A stretch of 64,000 bases of DNA. Origin: Planococcus lenghuensis. Lineage in GTDB: Bacteria > Bacillota > Bacilli > Bacillales_A > Planococcaceae. Below the pieces are notes generated by a model that was given only the letters and a program-made list of their open reading frames with translations, was not told the origin of the DNA and searched no databases. The translations under genes were made by a program, and so were the position numbers. Positions 20,382-28,186 of this stretch are shown here, in pieces (position 1 is the first letter of the stretch; the number at the start of each line of letters is the position of its first letter). Location: the NCBI RefSeq assembly GCF_001999905.1, contig NZ_CP019640.1, forward strand, positions 1,153,501 through 1,217,500, written 5' to 3'.

Positions 20382-21142
20382 AGCAGTATCGGGCCTATTG
20401 TCTGGATTTGGATGGAACAGTCTATCGCGGAAGGGAAGCTGTGGAAGGGGCAGTAGAGTTCATTTCCCGACTGCAGCAGGAAGGGTATGAGCCATTTTAC
20501 GTGACCAATAATGCTTCGAAGACACAACAGCAGCTGGCAGAACGGCTCACAGGATTCGGCATCCGGGCTGAACCGGAACGAATTATGTCATCTGCGATTG
20601 TGGCAGCTAAGTATATCCGGCGTCATCTGCCCGGTAGACGTGTGTATATGATTGGCAGTGACGGGCTGAGTGATGCACTGAAGCAAGAAGGAATTGAACG
20701 GGTGGATCGGGATGCGGATGTGGTTCTAATGGGAATGGACCCGGAAGTGAACTTCGATAAACTCGCAGCTGCGTGCCTGGAAGTCAGAAAAGGGGCGGTG
20801 TTTATTTCGACCAATCAGGATCTGGCTTATCCTTCAGAGCAGGGAATGTTGCCGGGAAACGGAGCATTCACAACGTTGGTCGCAGCATCAACCGGTATCC
20901 AGCCACTGTACATCGGGAAACCGGAAAGCCATATGCTGGAGGCGATTTCAACAGAATGGAGCTTCCGGAAAGATGAAATCGTCATGATCGGTGATAATTA
21001 CGAGACCGATATACTGGCCGGTATCCAATTTGGTGCTGACACGGTGCATGTCAACACAGGAGTGACACCGACGGCGGAAGTTCTTAAGAAGGAACGGCCA
21101 CCGACGCACACAATCGAGAACCTCCATTCCTGGAAGTTTTAG
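20378..21142 (+). CDS. yutF: HAD-family phosphatase YutF (NagD-like)
   Basis: HAD phosphatase of the NagD/p-nitrophenylphosphatase branch, 254 aa. Motif I is CLDLDGTVYRG, motif II VTNNAS, motif III the Lys in IGKPESHM, motif IV MIGDNYETDI; the C2 cap lies between II and III. The physiological substrate is unknown; sugar or nucleotide phosphates are typical. Confidence 0.92.
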   Translation: MKQYRAYCLDLDGTVYRGREAVEGAVEFISRLQQEGYEPFYVTNNASKTQQQLAERLTGFGIRAEPERIMSSAIVAAKYIRRHLPGRRVYMIGSDGLSDALKQEGIERVDRDADVVLMGMDPEVNFDKLAAACLEVRKGAVFISTNQDLAYPSEQGMLPGNGAFTTLVAASTGIQPLYIGKPESHMLEAISTEWSFRKDEIVMIGDNYETDILAGIQFGADTVHVNTGVTPTAEVLKKERPPTHTIENLHSWKF

Positions 21143-21164
21143 AGATAGCTGTATCGGACAAAAC

Positions 21165-21204
21165 AAAGGCACTCTCAGACAGAAACTGTCCGAAAGTGCC
21201 TTTT
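21165..21204. terminator. Bidirectional terminator between yutF and yuzB
   Basis: AAGGCACT / AGTGCCTT outer stem with an inner CAG/CTG pairing, A-rich on the left and T-rich on the right, so it can serve both convergent genes. Confidence 0.85.
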
Positions 21205-21236
21205 ATAACGGTATGCCGATAATGTGATGCAACAGC

Positions 21237-21473
21237 TTAAAAAAGTGGGTTTTCTTCTATAAATTCATATACTTTTTTGATCAGTTCCTCAGGTGATTCC
21301 GCTTCCACGATTTCACCATTGACTAGAGCATACAGCGACATGGCGCATTGCGTACAGTAGCTTTGGCAGCCATATTCAAGCACGTCCAGGTCGGTATCCT
21401 TTTCAAGCTCTTCGAACGCCTGCTGGGATCCGTTTGCCAAGTTACTCATACAAAATTCAACAATTGGATTCAT
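21237..21473 (-). CDS. yuzB: YuzB family protein (DUF1450)
   Basis: 78-aa Cys-containing protein of the YuzB/DUF1450 family. Cys residues lie in VEFCMSN and in YGCQSYCTQC, arranged like a thioredoxin-like ferredoxin fold; metal or Fe-S binding is possible but unproven. It is convergent with yutF and divergent from yutJ, as in B. subtilis. Confidence 0.9.
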   Translation of the reverse strand: MNPIVEFCMSNLANGSQQAFEELEKDTDLDVLEYGCQSYCTQCAMSLYALVNGEIVEAESPEELIKKVYEFIEENPLF

Positions 21474-21545
21474 TGAATCACCTCATTCCATCGACATGCT
21501 ACCTCTTATTAGAGCGACCGTCAACTATTTGATTCGGGAGAAATA

Positions 21546-21574
21546 TTGTGAAACTCCTCACAATCCGATATACT
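21546..21574 (+). promoter_or_regulatory. yutJ promoter with an overlapping Rex-like operator
   Basis: TTGTGA (21546-21551), 17-base spacer, TATACT (21569-21574). The -35 and half of the spacer form TTGTGAAACTCCTCACAA (21546-21563), differing from the Rex consensus TTGTGAAN4TTCACAA at one position. Rex is the NADH/NAD+-sensing repressor known to control ndh in Bacilli, and yutJ encodes an NDH-2-like flavoprotein. A repressor here would block polymerase. Confidence 0.75.
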
Positions 21575-21633
21575 CTATATGGAAAACAATAATCATTCCG
21601 GAACTAACAGCATGGATTAAGAGGAGAATTTTC

Positions 21634-22701
21634 ATGAAAAAATTAGTATTGCTGGGTGGCGGCTATGGCAATATGCGCGTTCTGCTGCGTTTGCTCCCAA
21701 ATAACCTCCCCTCGGATGTCGAAATTACGCTTGTGGATCGGACGCCGTTCCACAGCATGAAAACAGAATTCTACGCGCTGGCTGCAGGCACTGCTTCTGA
21801 CAACGAAGTACGGGTTCCGTTTCCTGAACACGAGCGCCTGAAAATTGTGAACGGTGAAATTGATGCGATCAAACCGGCGGAAGGGGTAGTCGTCATGGCA
21901 GACGGCAATCAGATCACTTATGATGACTTGGTGATCGGATTAGGCTGTGAAGATAAATACCACGGCGTACCGGGTGCTTCCGAGTATACACACAGCATCC
22001 AGACGATCGGTAATTCCCGGCGCACATACCAGGCACTACTCAACCTCCCGGCAGGCGCGGTCGTCGGGGTCGTCGGCGCAGGCTTGAGCGGCATTGAGCT
22101 TGCGAGTGAACTCCGGGAGAGCCGACCGGATCTGGCTATCAAATTGTTTGATCGCAGCCCACGGATCCTGCGGGACTTCCCGGAACGGATGAGTAATTTT
22201 GTGCAGAAATGGTTTGAAAGCAACAAAGTTGAAGTGGTTGCCAACTCCAATATCACAAAAGTGGAACCTGAATTGCTCTATAATCATGAAGACACCATTC
22301 CGGTCGATGCCGTGGTTTGGACAGCGGGCATCCAGCCGGTCGGCCCCGTCCGGAATATGAAAGCTGAGTCGGATAACATCGGACGCCTTGTTGTGAACCA
22401 GTATCATCAGCTTCCGGATCACACATCCGTCTATGTTGTCGGTGACTGTGCGGCCCTGCCATTTGCGCCTTCTGCTCAGCTGGCGGAAGAACAGGCAGAA
22501 CAGATCGTAAAAGTGCTCCGGCTGAAATGGGCCAATGAACCGCTTCCTGACACGATGCCTGAGATTAAACTGCAGGGATTCATCGGTTCCCTCGGGAAAA
22601 AACAGGGCTTCGCTTATCTGGCTGACCGGACCGTCACAGGACGTGTCGCCCGCCTGTTGAAATCAGGCGTCCTATGGATGTACAAATGGCATAATGGGTG
22701 A
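21634..22701 (+). CDS. yutJ: NDH-2-like pyridine nucleotide-disulfide oxidoreductase YutJ
   Basis: Flavoprotein of the type II NADH dehydrogenase family, 355 aa. It has the FAD dinucleotide fold at the N-terminus (LVLLGGGYGNMRV), the NAD-binding fold VVGVVGAGLSGIELASEL, and the FAD-contact motif VYVVGDCAALP. It is shorter than YumB. In B. subtilis it is one of three NDH paralogues; its exact electron acceptor is unknown. The start follows AAGAGGAGA, rejecting the longer frame from 21496. Its last seven codons are the insertion target of the following element, which supplies a new terminator. Confidence 0.9.
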   Translation: MKKLVLLGGGYGNMRVLLRLLPNNLPSDVEITLVDRTPFHSMKTEFYALAAGTASDNEVRVPFPEHERLKIVNGEIDAIKPAEGVVVMADGNQITYDDLVIGLGCEDKYHGVPGASEYTHSIQTIGNSRRTYQALLNLPAGAVVGVVGAGLSGIELASELRESRPDLAIKLFDRSPRILRDFPERMSNFVQKWFESNKVEVVANSNITKVEPELLYNHEDTIPVDAVVWTAGIQPVGPVRNMKAESDNIGRLVVNQYHQLPDHTSVYVVGDCAALPFAPSAQLAEEQAEQIVKVLRLKWANEPLPDTMPEIKLQGFIGSLGKKQGFAYLADRTVTGRVARLLKSGVLWMYKWHNG

Positions 22702-22704
22702 AAA
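22683..22704 (+). repeat. Left attachment site (attL) in the yutJ 3' end
   Basis: CAAATGGCATAATGG followed by GTGAAAA. The same 22 bases with one change (G to A) recur at 30590-30611. This copy includes the yutJ stop codon. Confidence 0.85.
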
Positions 22705-22705
22705 G

Positions 22706-22747
22706 TGCTGGAAACGTTGGTGTATCAACGTTTCCGGCTCTTTTTTG
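22706..22747 (+). terminator. Element-borne terminator for yutJ
   Basis: GGAAACGTTG / CAACGTTTCC with a GTGTAT loop, then CGGCTCTTTTTT. It lies just inside attL. Confidence 0.85.
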
Positions 22748-22749
22748 TC

Positions 22750-22914
22750 TCAAAAGAGAGAACTTGTGCAGTTCTCGCACACAATACCTTCATTTTTTAA
22801 ATACCGCATCAAACAGATGGTCATGTTTATGCTGAGCTGCTTCGGTATTTCCTGCTTCATCCGCTTCGTGATGTGCGTGTAGATATTGCGGGTGGTCTGT
22901 GAATCAGCATGACG
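22750..22914 (-). pseudogene. Tyrosine recombinase (int) C-terminal remnant
   Basis: 54 codons ending at TGA. RHADSQTTRNIYTHITKRMK matches the end of phage/ICE tyrosine integrases, with the catalytic Tyr in IYTHIT. The whole N-terminal and central part is missing; upstream the frame runs into the immA remnant, so a deletion has joined the two genes. It lies next to attL, the usual place for int. Confidence 0.8.
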
Positions 22915-23359
22915 CGGATATACTGTTCTAATCGTTTTGGGGCAAATTCAGATTCCATACTGGAAGTCTTCTTCAGCAGCTAGACGACCCCTCATTTGGT
23001 AATCCAGCTGCTGAAGAATAAAAGTCGGAATGCAGGCATGCAACGTAAAGTTATCTGCTTTCGCTTTCTGGTACACTTGCCTGGTCATTGGCCTGATAAG
23101 CTGATTGCCGGCATGCAAGAGCACAATGACAGAATTCGTGCGTAAATTCCTATCGTTGCTGAGTCTCCGTGCGCTGGCTGTCGAGTGCAATGACCTTGCC
23201 AATCAGCATGGCAGGATAGAACATGGTTGCGATAGCCAATCCAAGGCGGTCGGCATTAAAGTCAGGATTCAGGCTATGGGGATAATCAATGCCGATGGTC
23301 TGGTAAAGTGATCCAATGTATTCTTCTAGGTTGTTGTTTGTATAGGTTGTGCTGTCCAT
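22915..23359 (-). pseudogene. ImmA/IrrE-type metallopeptidase remnant
   Basis: The frame starts MDSTTYTNNNLEEYIGS and runs through MFYPAMLIGKVIALDSQRTE to a TAG. Directly after it, in the same frame, comes EFTHEFCH, an HExxH zinc motif; a frameshift then leads into LLHAGNQLIRPMTRQVYQKA, KADNFTLHACIPTFI and, after another shift, FAPKRLEQYIR, the usual C-terminal block. At least one stop and two frameshifts make it dead. The family cleaves ImmR-type repressors; an immR remnant is present at the far end of the element. Confidence 0.78.
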
Positions 23360-23393
23360 TCATTTAGAATAAACGTTCCGATAAATTATACAG

Positions 23394-23419
23394 AAAAACC
23401 CACTTTAAGAAAGTGGGTT
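23394..23419 (-). terminator. Reverse-strand terminator before immA remnant
   Basis: AACCCACTTT / AAAGTGGGTT perfect 10-bp stem; on the reverse strand it is followed by TTTTTCTG. It would end a transcript entering from the right, since lost to the transposon insertion. Confidence 0.65.
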
Positions 23420-23423
23420 AATA

Positions 23424-23429
23424 GTAGAT
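23424..23429 (+). repeat. Target-site duplication, left copy
   Basis: GTAGAT, repeated exactly at 26440-26445 on the other side of the transposon. Confidence 0.8.
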
Positions 23430-23585
23430 TGTTAATGCTATTTCATAATGTCCAAAAGTTGATGGTATTGTTTGTCCAGGAATTGACGGATATAATGTCC
23501 TTAACGATCCTGAAGAAAGGAAAAGACGCCTCCCTTGGTGTCGGCTATTACCAGTAGCTCGACGGGAGACGTCTCTTGACATGAT

Positions 23586-24153
23586 ATGATAATCGTCTCT
23601 CATTATAACATAGAAGAATGCACCTCGAAAGGCGTTTTTTATTAGGTGTGCAGAAAAGGTTCCTTGTCCCTGTTGCAGTCATACAGCGTACAAGGTCATT
23701 GGCTCCAGAGAACGGAAAGTAAGAGAAGACAGCGGTGAATCCCGTACATTCATCATTAGACGGTTGCGCTGCAGGGGATGTGAAAAGATCCATCATGAAT
23801 TACCGGATGTGATTGTGCCCTATAAACGATACGGTGCGGATGTCATCGAGGAGGCGACCCGCCCCACTGGCCACCTGACGGTGGCAGCTGATGAATCGAC
23901 CCTTTATCGTTGGCGGTATTGGTTCTTTGATCTGATCGATTACTGGCTCTTTATCCTTCAATCTCTCTTCATCCAGTTCCGGGAAAATGAGACCTCAGCG
24001 ATCGACCTGTCCAGTCGGAAGCTGCCTGCGCATGAGCGAATTGGACAATGGTTTGGTGCAGAAGGCGGATGGCTGGCAAAGATTGTCCGCCCGGTTGCCA
24101 ACCATCATTTTTGGATACATACCCGTTCTGCCTTTTTGTCCAACAGTCCGTGA
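23586..24153 (+). pseudogene. DUF6431-like transposon protein, frameshifted
   Basis: The product starts MIIVSHYNIEECTSKGVF and should continue into RCAEKVPCPCC, IIRRLRCRGCEKIHHELP and DVIVPYKRYGADVIEE, with two CxxC pairs (zinc ribbon) typical of DUF6431 proteins found in front of such transposases. Six Ts at 23635-23640 put the two parts one base out of frame; five would restore it. Without the shift it would be about 189 aa. Role in transposition unknown. The downstream frame has no usable start for the N-terminal zinc ribbon. Confidence 0.75.
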
Positions 24154-24192
24154 ATTACACTTCAACTATCCGAACAAGAAGGAGTGTTGAAA

Positions 24193-25548
24193 GTGGCAAG
24201 GACAAAAGCGGAAGAACTCGCAACCCATCGGTTTCAGATGATTGCGCCTCTATTGAATGAAAAGTTGGATGCCCAGGAACTGCAAAAGCTCCGCCGGCAA
24301 ATCTGTGAGCGGCACGGCCTCTCCGAACGCACCATCCGACGCTACGTCGCGCAGTTCAAGAAGGAAGGCTTTGAAGGGCTGAAGCAGAAACCATACCGTT
24401 CGGTTCCCCGGGAGCTTCAAGATCACGTGGTGGAGCAGGCAATCCTCCTGAGACGAGAGGTTCCGAGCCGGAGCATCGCCTCGATTATCCAGATTCTTGA
24501 GTGGGACGGTGTCGTCGCAAAAGGCGAATTGAAGCGCAGCACGTTACAGGAACGCCTGTCAAAACAAGGGTATAGCGCCCGTCAGATGAAAATGTATCAT
24601 GAGACATCGGGCGCCGTGCGGCGATTTCAGAAACGCCGTCGGAATGCCCTCTGGCATTCGGATATCAAATACGGACCCTACCTGCCGATCGGGCCAAACG
24701 GGACGAAGAAACAGGTCTACATGGTGGCGTTCCTGGATGATGCGACCCGCTTCCCGCTCCATGTGGCATTCTATCCGATGTTGGATGCGCGCTGCGTGGA
24801 AGATGCATTTCGTGAATCCATCCGGAAGCATGGGGTACCGGAGAGCGTCTACTTCGACAACGGCAAGCAATATCGCACCAAATGGATGGCGCGAACCTGT
24901 TCCAAGCTCGGCACACGGCTTTTATATGCCCGCCCCTATTCACCAGAATCGACCGGCAAGGTCGAGCGGTTCAATCGAACCTTTGACGAGTTCCTGCAGG
25001 AAGTGCGACTCGAAGAACCGAAGACCGTCGATGAACTGAACGGCTGGTTGGATGTCTGGGTGAAAGAGCGCTACGCCCACAAACCACACAGCGCACTGGA
25101 CGGCAAGACGCCATTTGAAGCGTTTCGCAACGAATCGACCCAGCTCCGTTCGGTCTCAGCCGAAGAGCTGGCCCATGCCTTCCTGCATGCGGAGACGCGG
25201 AAAGTCGATAAATCGGGCTGCATCAGTTTCCAGGACCGCAAATATGAAGTCGGTCTCAACTTTGTCGGCTGCAAGGTGGAAATTACGTTTGATCCGCAGG
25301 ACACCCGCGAACTGACCGTCGACTATCCAGGTTATGATAGCTGGAAAGCGCGGGAAATGGTCATCACCGAGAAGACTGGGAAGCGACCAGCGCTACCGGA
25401 AAAGATGACGAAAGAACCTGCCGGTTCATCTCGCCTCCTGCAAGGGGCCAAAAAAGTGAACGCGGACCGCAAGGCAGCTGCCGTGACACCGAGTGTGCCG
25501 GCCGTGAGCTTCCGTCACATCGGAAAAGGGGGTGCGGAACATGTTTGA
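24193..25548 (+). CDS. DDE transposase (rve fold, TniA/IstA-like)
   Basis: 451 aa, apparently intact. The N-terminal helix-turn-helix (GLSERTIRRYVAQFKKEGF) is followed by the integrase core: Asp157 in LWHSDIKYG, Asp222 in VYFDNGKQY and Glu258 in STGKVERFNR, giving exact D,35,E spacing between the last two. A mu-type C-terminal beta domain begins near residue 330. GTG at 24193 is preferred because AAGGAG lies 9 bases upstream. It overlaps the ATPase gene by 8 bases. Confidence 0.92.
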   Translation: MARTKAEELATHRFQMIAPLLNEKLDAQELQKLRRQICERHGLSERTIRRYVAQFKKEGFEGLKQKPYRSVPRELQDHVVEQAILLRREVPSRSIASIIQILEWDGVVAKGELKRSTLQERLSKQGYSARQMKMYHETSGAVRRFQKRRRNALWHSDIKYGPYLPIGPNGTKKQVYMVAFLDDATRFPLHVAFYPMLDARCVEDAFRESIRKHGVPESVYFDNGKQYRTKWMARTCSKLGTRLLYARPYSPESTGKVERFNRTFDEFLQEVRLEEPKTVDELNGWLDVWVKERYAHKPHSALDGKTPFEAFRNESTQLRSVSAEELAHAFLHAETRKVDKSGCISFQDRKYEVGLNFVGCKVEITFDPQDTRELTVDYPGYDSWKAREMVITEKTGKRPALPEKMTKEPAGSSRLLQGAKKVNADRKAAAVTPSVPAVSFRHIGKGGAEHV

Positions 25549-26341
25549 ATCGTTCTTTGAGATGCGTGCCACGCCGTTCTCCCGGGACATCCCGACCGCC
25601 GAATTGTACGAATCGAATCAGCTGGAAGAAATCCTTGGCCGGCTGAACTATGCCGCAGAACGGCAGCTCTTCGCGGTCATGACCGGTGAATGCGGACTCG
25701 GAAAGACCACCGCCATCCGCCGGTTTACGGATCAACTGGATCCTTCGCGCTTTAAGCTGCTTTATCTGTCAGACTCAAAGTTGACGCCCCGGCATTTCTA
25801 TAAGGGGCTGTTGGAACAATTGGGACTCGAGTCCAAGTTTTATCGGGGCGATGCCAAGCGGCAACTGCATCGCGAAATCGAACTGATGAAAGGCATCCAT
25901 AAGCTGACGCCCGTCTGTGTGGTGGATGAAGCCCACTTACTCGACCGGGAGATGTTGGAAGAGGTGCGGTTCCTCCTGAACTTCCGCATGGATGCCCAGA
26001 GTCCGATGGCGCTGATCATGGTCGGGCAGAACGAACTGTGGGAGCGCCTTCAGCTCCAATCCTTCGCAGCTATCCGCCAGCGGATTGATATCCAATTCCG
26101 GCTGCATCATCTTGACCGGGCGGAGACCGAACAGTACATGAACAAACATCTTTCCTTCTCAGGTGTCGGACGGGATATCTTCAGCGAATCCGCGATTGAT
26201 GAGGTGTTCAGCTATTCGAGTGGTGCGTCGCGCCTCATCAACAAGCTGGCAACGCATTGCCTGTTGTTTGCGGCGCAGAATGGAAATCGCATCATCGACG
26301 ACCGGATGGTGAAGAAAGTGATCGAGGGAGAACTGGCCTAG
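25541..26341 (+). CDS. AAA+ ATPase of the transposon (TniB/ExeA-like)
   Basis: 266 aa. Walker A TGECGLGKTTA at residues 48-58, Walker B VCVVDEAHLLD, sensor MVGQNELWERL, and the ExeA-type opening FFEMRATPFSRDIPTAELY. Such ATPases select target DNA and activate the partner transposase. Start ATG at 25541 follows AAAGGGGGTG inside the transposase gene. Intact. Confidence 0.92.
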   Translation: MFESFFEMRATPFSRDIPTAELYESNQLEEILGRLNYAAERQLFAVMTGECGLGKTTAIRRFTDQLDPSRFKLLYLSDSKLTPRHFYKGLLEQLGLESKFYRGDAKRQLHREIELMKGIHKLTPVCVVDEAHLLDREMLEEVRFLLNFRMDAQSPMALIMVGQNELWERLQLQSFAAIRQRIDIQFRLHHLDRAETEQYMNKHLSFSGVGRDIFSESAIDEVFSYSSGASRLINKLATHCLLFAAQNGNRIIDDRMVKKVIEGELA

Positions 26342-26439
26342 TTCCCCCTCGTTTTTCTCTATTTTTCCGGACAAAGAAACCGTCAGGTTGGGGACAAAAA
26401 GAACCGTCAATTTCCAGACAAAATCAGACGTCAATAACA

Positions 26440-26445
26440 GTAGAT
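26440..26445 (+). repeat. Target-site duplication, right copy
   Basis: GTAGAT, identical to 23424-23429. Confidence 0.8.
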
Positions 26446-26546
26446 ATTTGAGCTAATTTCATAAATCGCCTGTTTAAAAAAGTGCAAACTGCTTTTCTGA
26501 TCATTTTTCCTCTAAAAAAATAGATTTATGAATTCACCAAAAAGTT

Positions 26547-26667
26547 GGGCGGACGGGAACCCGCTCGCTTTCCGCGGACTGACCAGCAAGCCTCACCGCC
26601 CGTTCCGTGCGGCGGGATCTTGCCAGCCAGTTGTTCCGCAGGAGTCTCGCAAGTTCCCGTTACTTCT
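26547..26667. repeat. GC-rich foldback repeat
   Basis: GGACGGGAACCCGCTCGCTT at 26551-26570 is partly complementary to CTCGCAAGTTCCCGTTAC at 26646-26663, and CCGCGG to CCGCAGG nearer the centre; the middle contains GCGGCGGGATCTTGCC. Much higher GC than the flanks and no coding frame. It resembles the dispersed structured repeats of this flavour in Bacillaceae genomes (recalled pattern, not searched). Confidence 0.5.
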
Positions 26668-26704
26668 AGACAAAAAAGAAACAGCTTCTATCGTCGGATA
26701 AGAA

Positions 26705-27998
26705 TCAGGCAGCGGCTTTACTCACTTCATTAACTGATTTCAGCCGATCGGCTGCCATCCGGCAGGCATTGTAGACGAGTATAACCAATTGAAAATGAAT
26801 TTTTGCTTTTTTGCCGGTGCGATGCCGCACATTGTTCAAGTCGAAGGATTGTTTCAGATAGGCGTTGACCCGCTCGACGGCTCCCCGCGTCTTGTAAGCG
26901 ATAGCCCATTTCACGGAACCTCTGGCCGGCATGGTATACTTCCGAAGGTCGATCGACCTTTTGATTTTATAGACTTTCTGGCAAAGGGAATCCTGCCGCA
27001 AGGGACAAGTGGCGCATTCATGTGGCCGGGTGTATTTCAGGGTCTCATATTTAGCATCGAAACTGTCATACCGATACGCATGTTCCCGGACACAAGTGGG
27101 CGCAAAGTGCTCATTGAATCCAAGCACTTCCCCCTCTTGACGTGGGTTATAGGCGATGACAGCGTGAAGTTCCATCCGGCGCAGCTGCTCATATTTCTAT
27201 CTGTTTCAGAAGTGGAATCGCAGCTTTTCCGTCATTGAGGCTGCCGGAACTCATGAGCCCACTGATAATGTATTGGCTTTCGGTACTGACGGCGAGGTGC
27301 GCCTTCTGTCCAAACCAGAACGTGTTCTTGCCGTCGCTGTTTTTCTTAATGCCCCATTTGGGGGCAATCGGCATCTCGCGCACCAATGTGTCGGCCGATT
27401 CATCCAGCAGATGGATCATCTCTTTTTCGTAAAGAGTCTTGGCTTCTTCCTGTGCTTTCTGTTCGGCAAGCCAGGCATCTCGTTCACTCTTGGACTTGCG
27501 TCCAGGTTTCTTCGGGGCAGGCTTCTCTTTTTTGGTTGAAGCGATCGCTTTGTCACGCGCTTCAAAATGAGTCGCATCAATCGCCAGCGATTCTTCCGTA
27601 ATGAAGCCTTCCTGGATGGCTTGTGCGACCAGGACATCCTGGATGGCCGCCAATGCATCCGTCTCGCTGATCGCTGCGATCATCCGGGAATAGGAAGATT
27701 CAGATGGCACGTCATCAGATAACAGAAATCCACAGTCGAACCGGAAGAACGGGTCTTGCCCCAGGCGTTTAACCAACAGTTTAATCGTCGGAATTCGCTC
27801 CACCACACGAGCGATCAACGAATAGATCATGGCGCCGTAATTCAGTTCCCGAGGAGCCCCTCGATGGGTCTTTTTATCAAAGATGCGAAGAAGCGGACCC
27901 AGTTCCAATGTCGAAAAAATGGTATTGAACCGGTGGGTAGGTGCCATTTCGAATAATTCCTGCATGTCAAACAGGTTATCTTGTCTTATAATAGGCAT
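26705..27998 (-). pseudogene. IS1182-type transposase, internal deletion
   Basis: Reads MPIIRQDNLFDMQELFEMAP and continues well through ESLAIDATHFEARDKA (first catalytic Asp) and FWFGQKAHLAVSTE to LLKQIE, then stops (27189). The next segment resumes out of frame with YEQLRRMELHAVIAYNPRQ and runs to the C-terminus, with the conserved Glu in GAVERVNAYLKQ. The block with the second catalytic Asp, expected between LLKQIE and YEQLRR, is missing. The protein cannot be active. Confidence 0.85.
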
Positions 27999-28186
27999 AG
28001 AGCGCTTTCCCTCCTGTTTTGGTGTGTTGTGGTGACGTCCATTATACAGGATTTGGGGAGGTGCTCCTTTTTTCACTTCTTACCGCCTTAGAGCCGCGAG
28101 GCTTCGTAATTATGAAATTGATTCATTTACTTTGATTTTTTCAAAGATAATACTCTGATATCGTTAAATAGATCTGTATACCAGTA

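Larger units (their letters stand above)
23430..26439 (+). mobile_element. Tn552-like three-gene transposon
   Basis: 3,010 bp between inverted ends: TGTTAATG... on the left and, read inward on the reverse strand, TGTTATTG... on the right. Each end has repeated sites of the form TTGTC-YGGAAA-TTGACGG: left at about 23449, 23471 and 23498; right at about 26415, 26390 and 26370. A 6-bp GTAGAT duplication flanks it. Genes: DUF6431 protein (frameshifted), DDE transposase with D,35,E spacing, and AAA ATPase of the TniB/IstB-like type. Multi-site ends plus a transposase-ATPase pair are features of the Mu/Tn7/Tn552 superfamily. Confidence 0.85.
26455..28120 (-). mobile_element. IS1182-like insertion sequence, inactive
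   Basis: About 1.67 kb. The ends read inward as AATTTCATAAATCGCC (left) and AATTTCATAATTACGAAGCC (right, reverse strand), an imperfect inverted repeat; exact borders and a target duplication were not found. It holds one reverse-strand transposase gene, broken by an internal deletion, and a GC-rich repeat between that gene and the left end. Confidence 0.55.

Noticed and set aside
23635..23641. Programmed -1 frameshift at TTTTTTA in the DUF6431 gene
   Set aside because: Continuing the protein requires +1, not -1, so the heptamer does not explain it.
26446..28130. Target-site duplication for the IS1182-like copy
   Set aside because: Bases next to the imperfect inverted ends (AGCT versus GATT) do not match, so borders remain uncertain.
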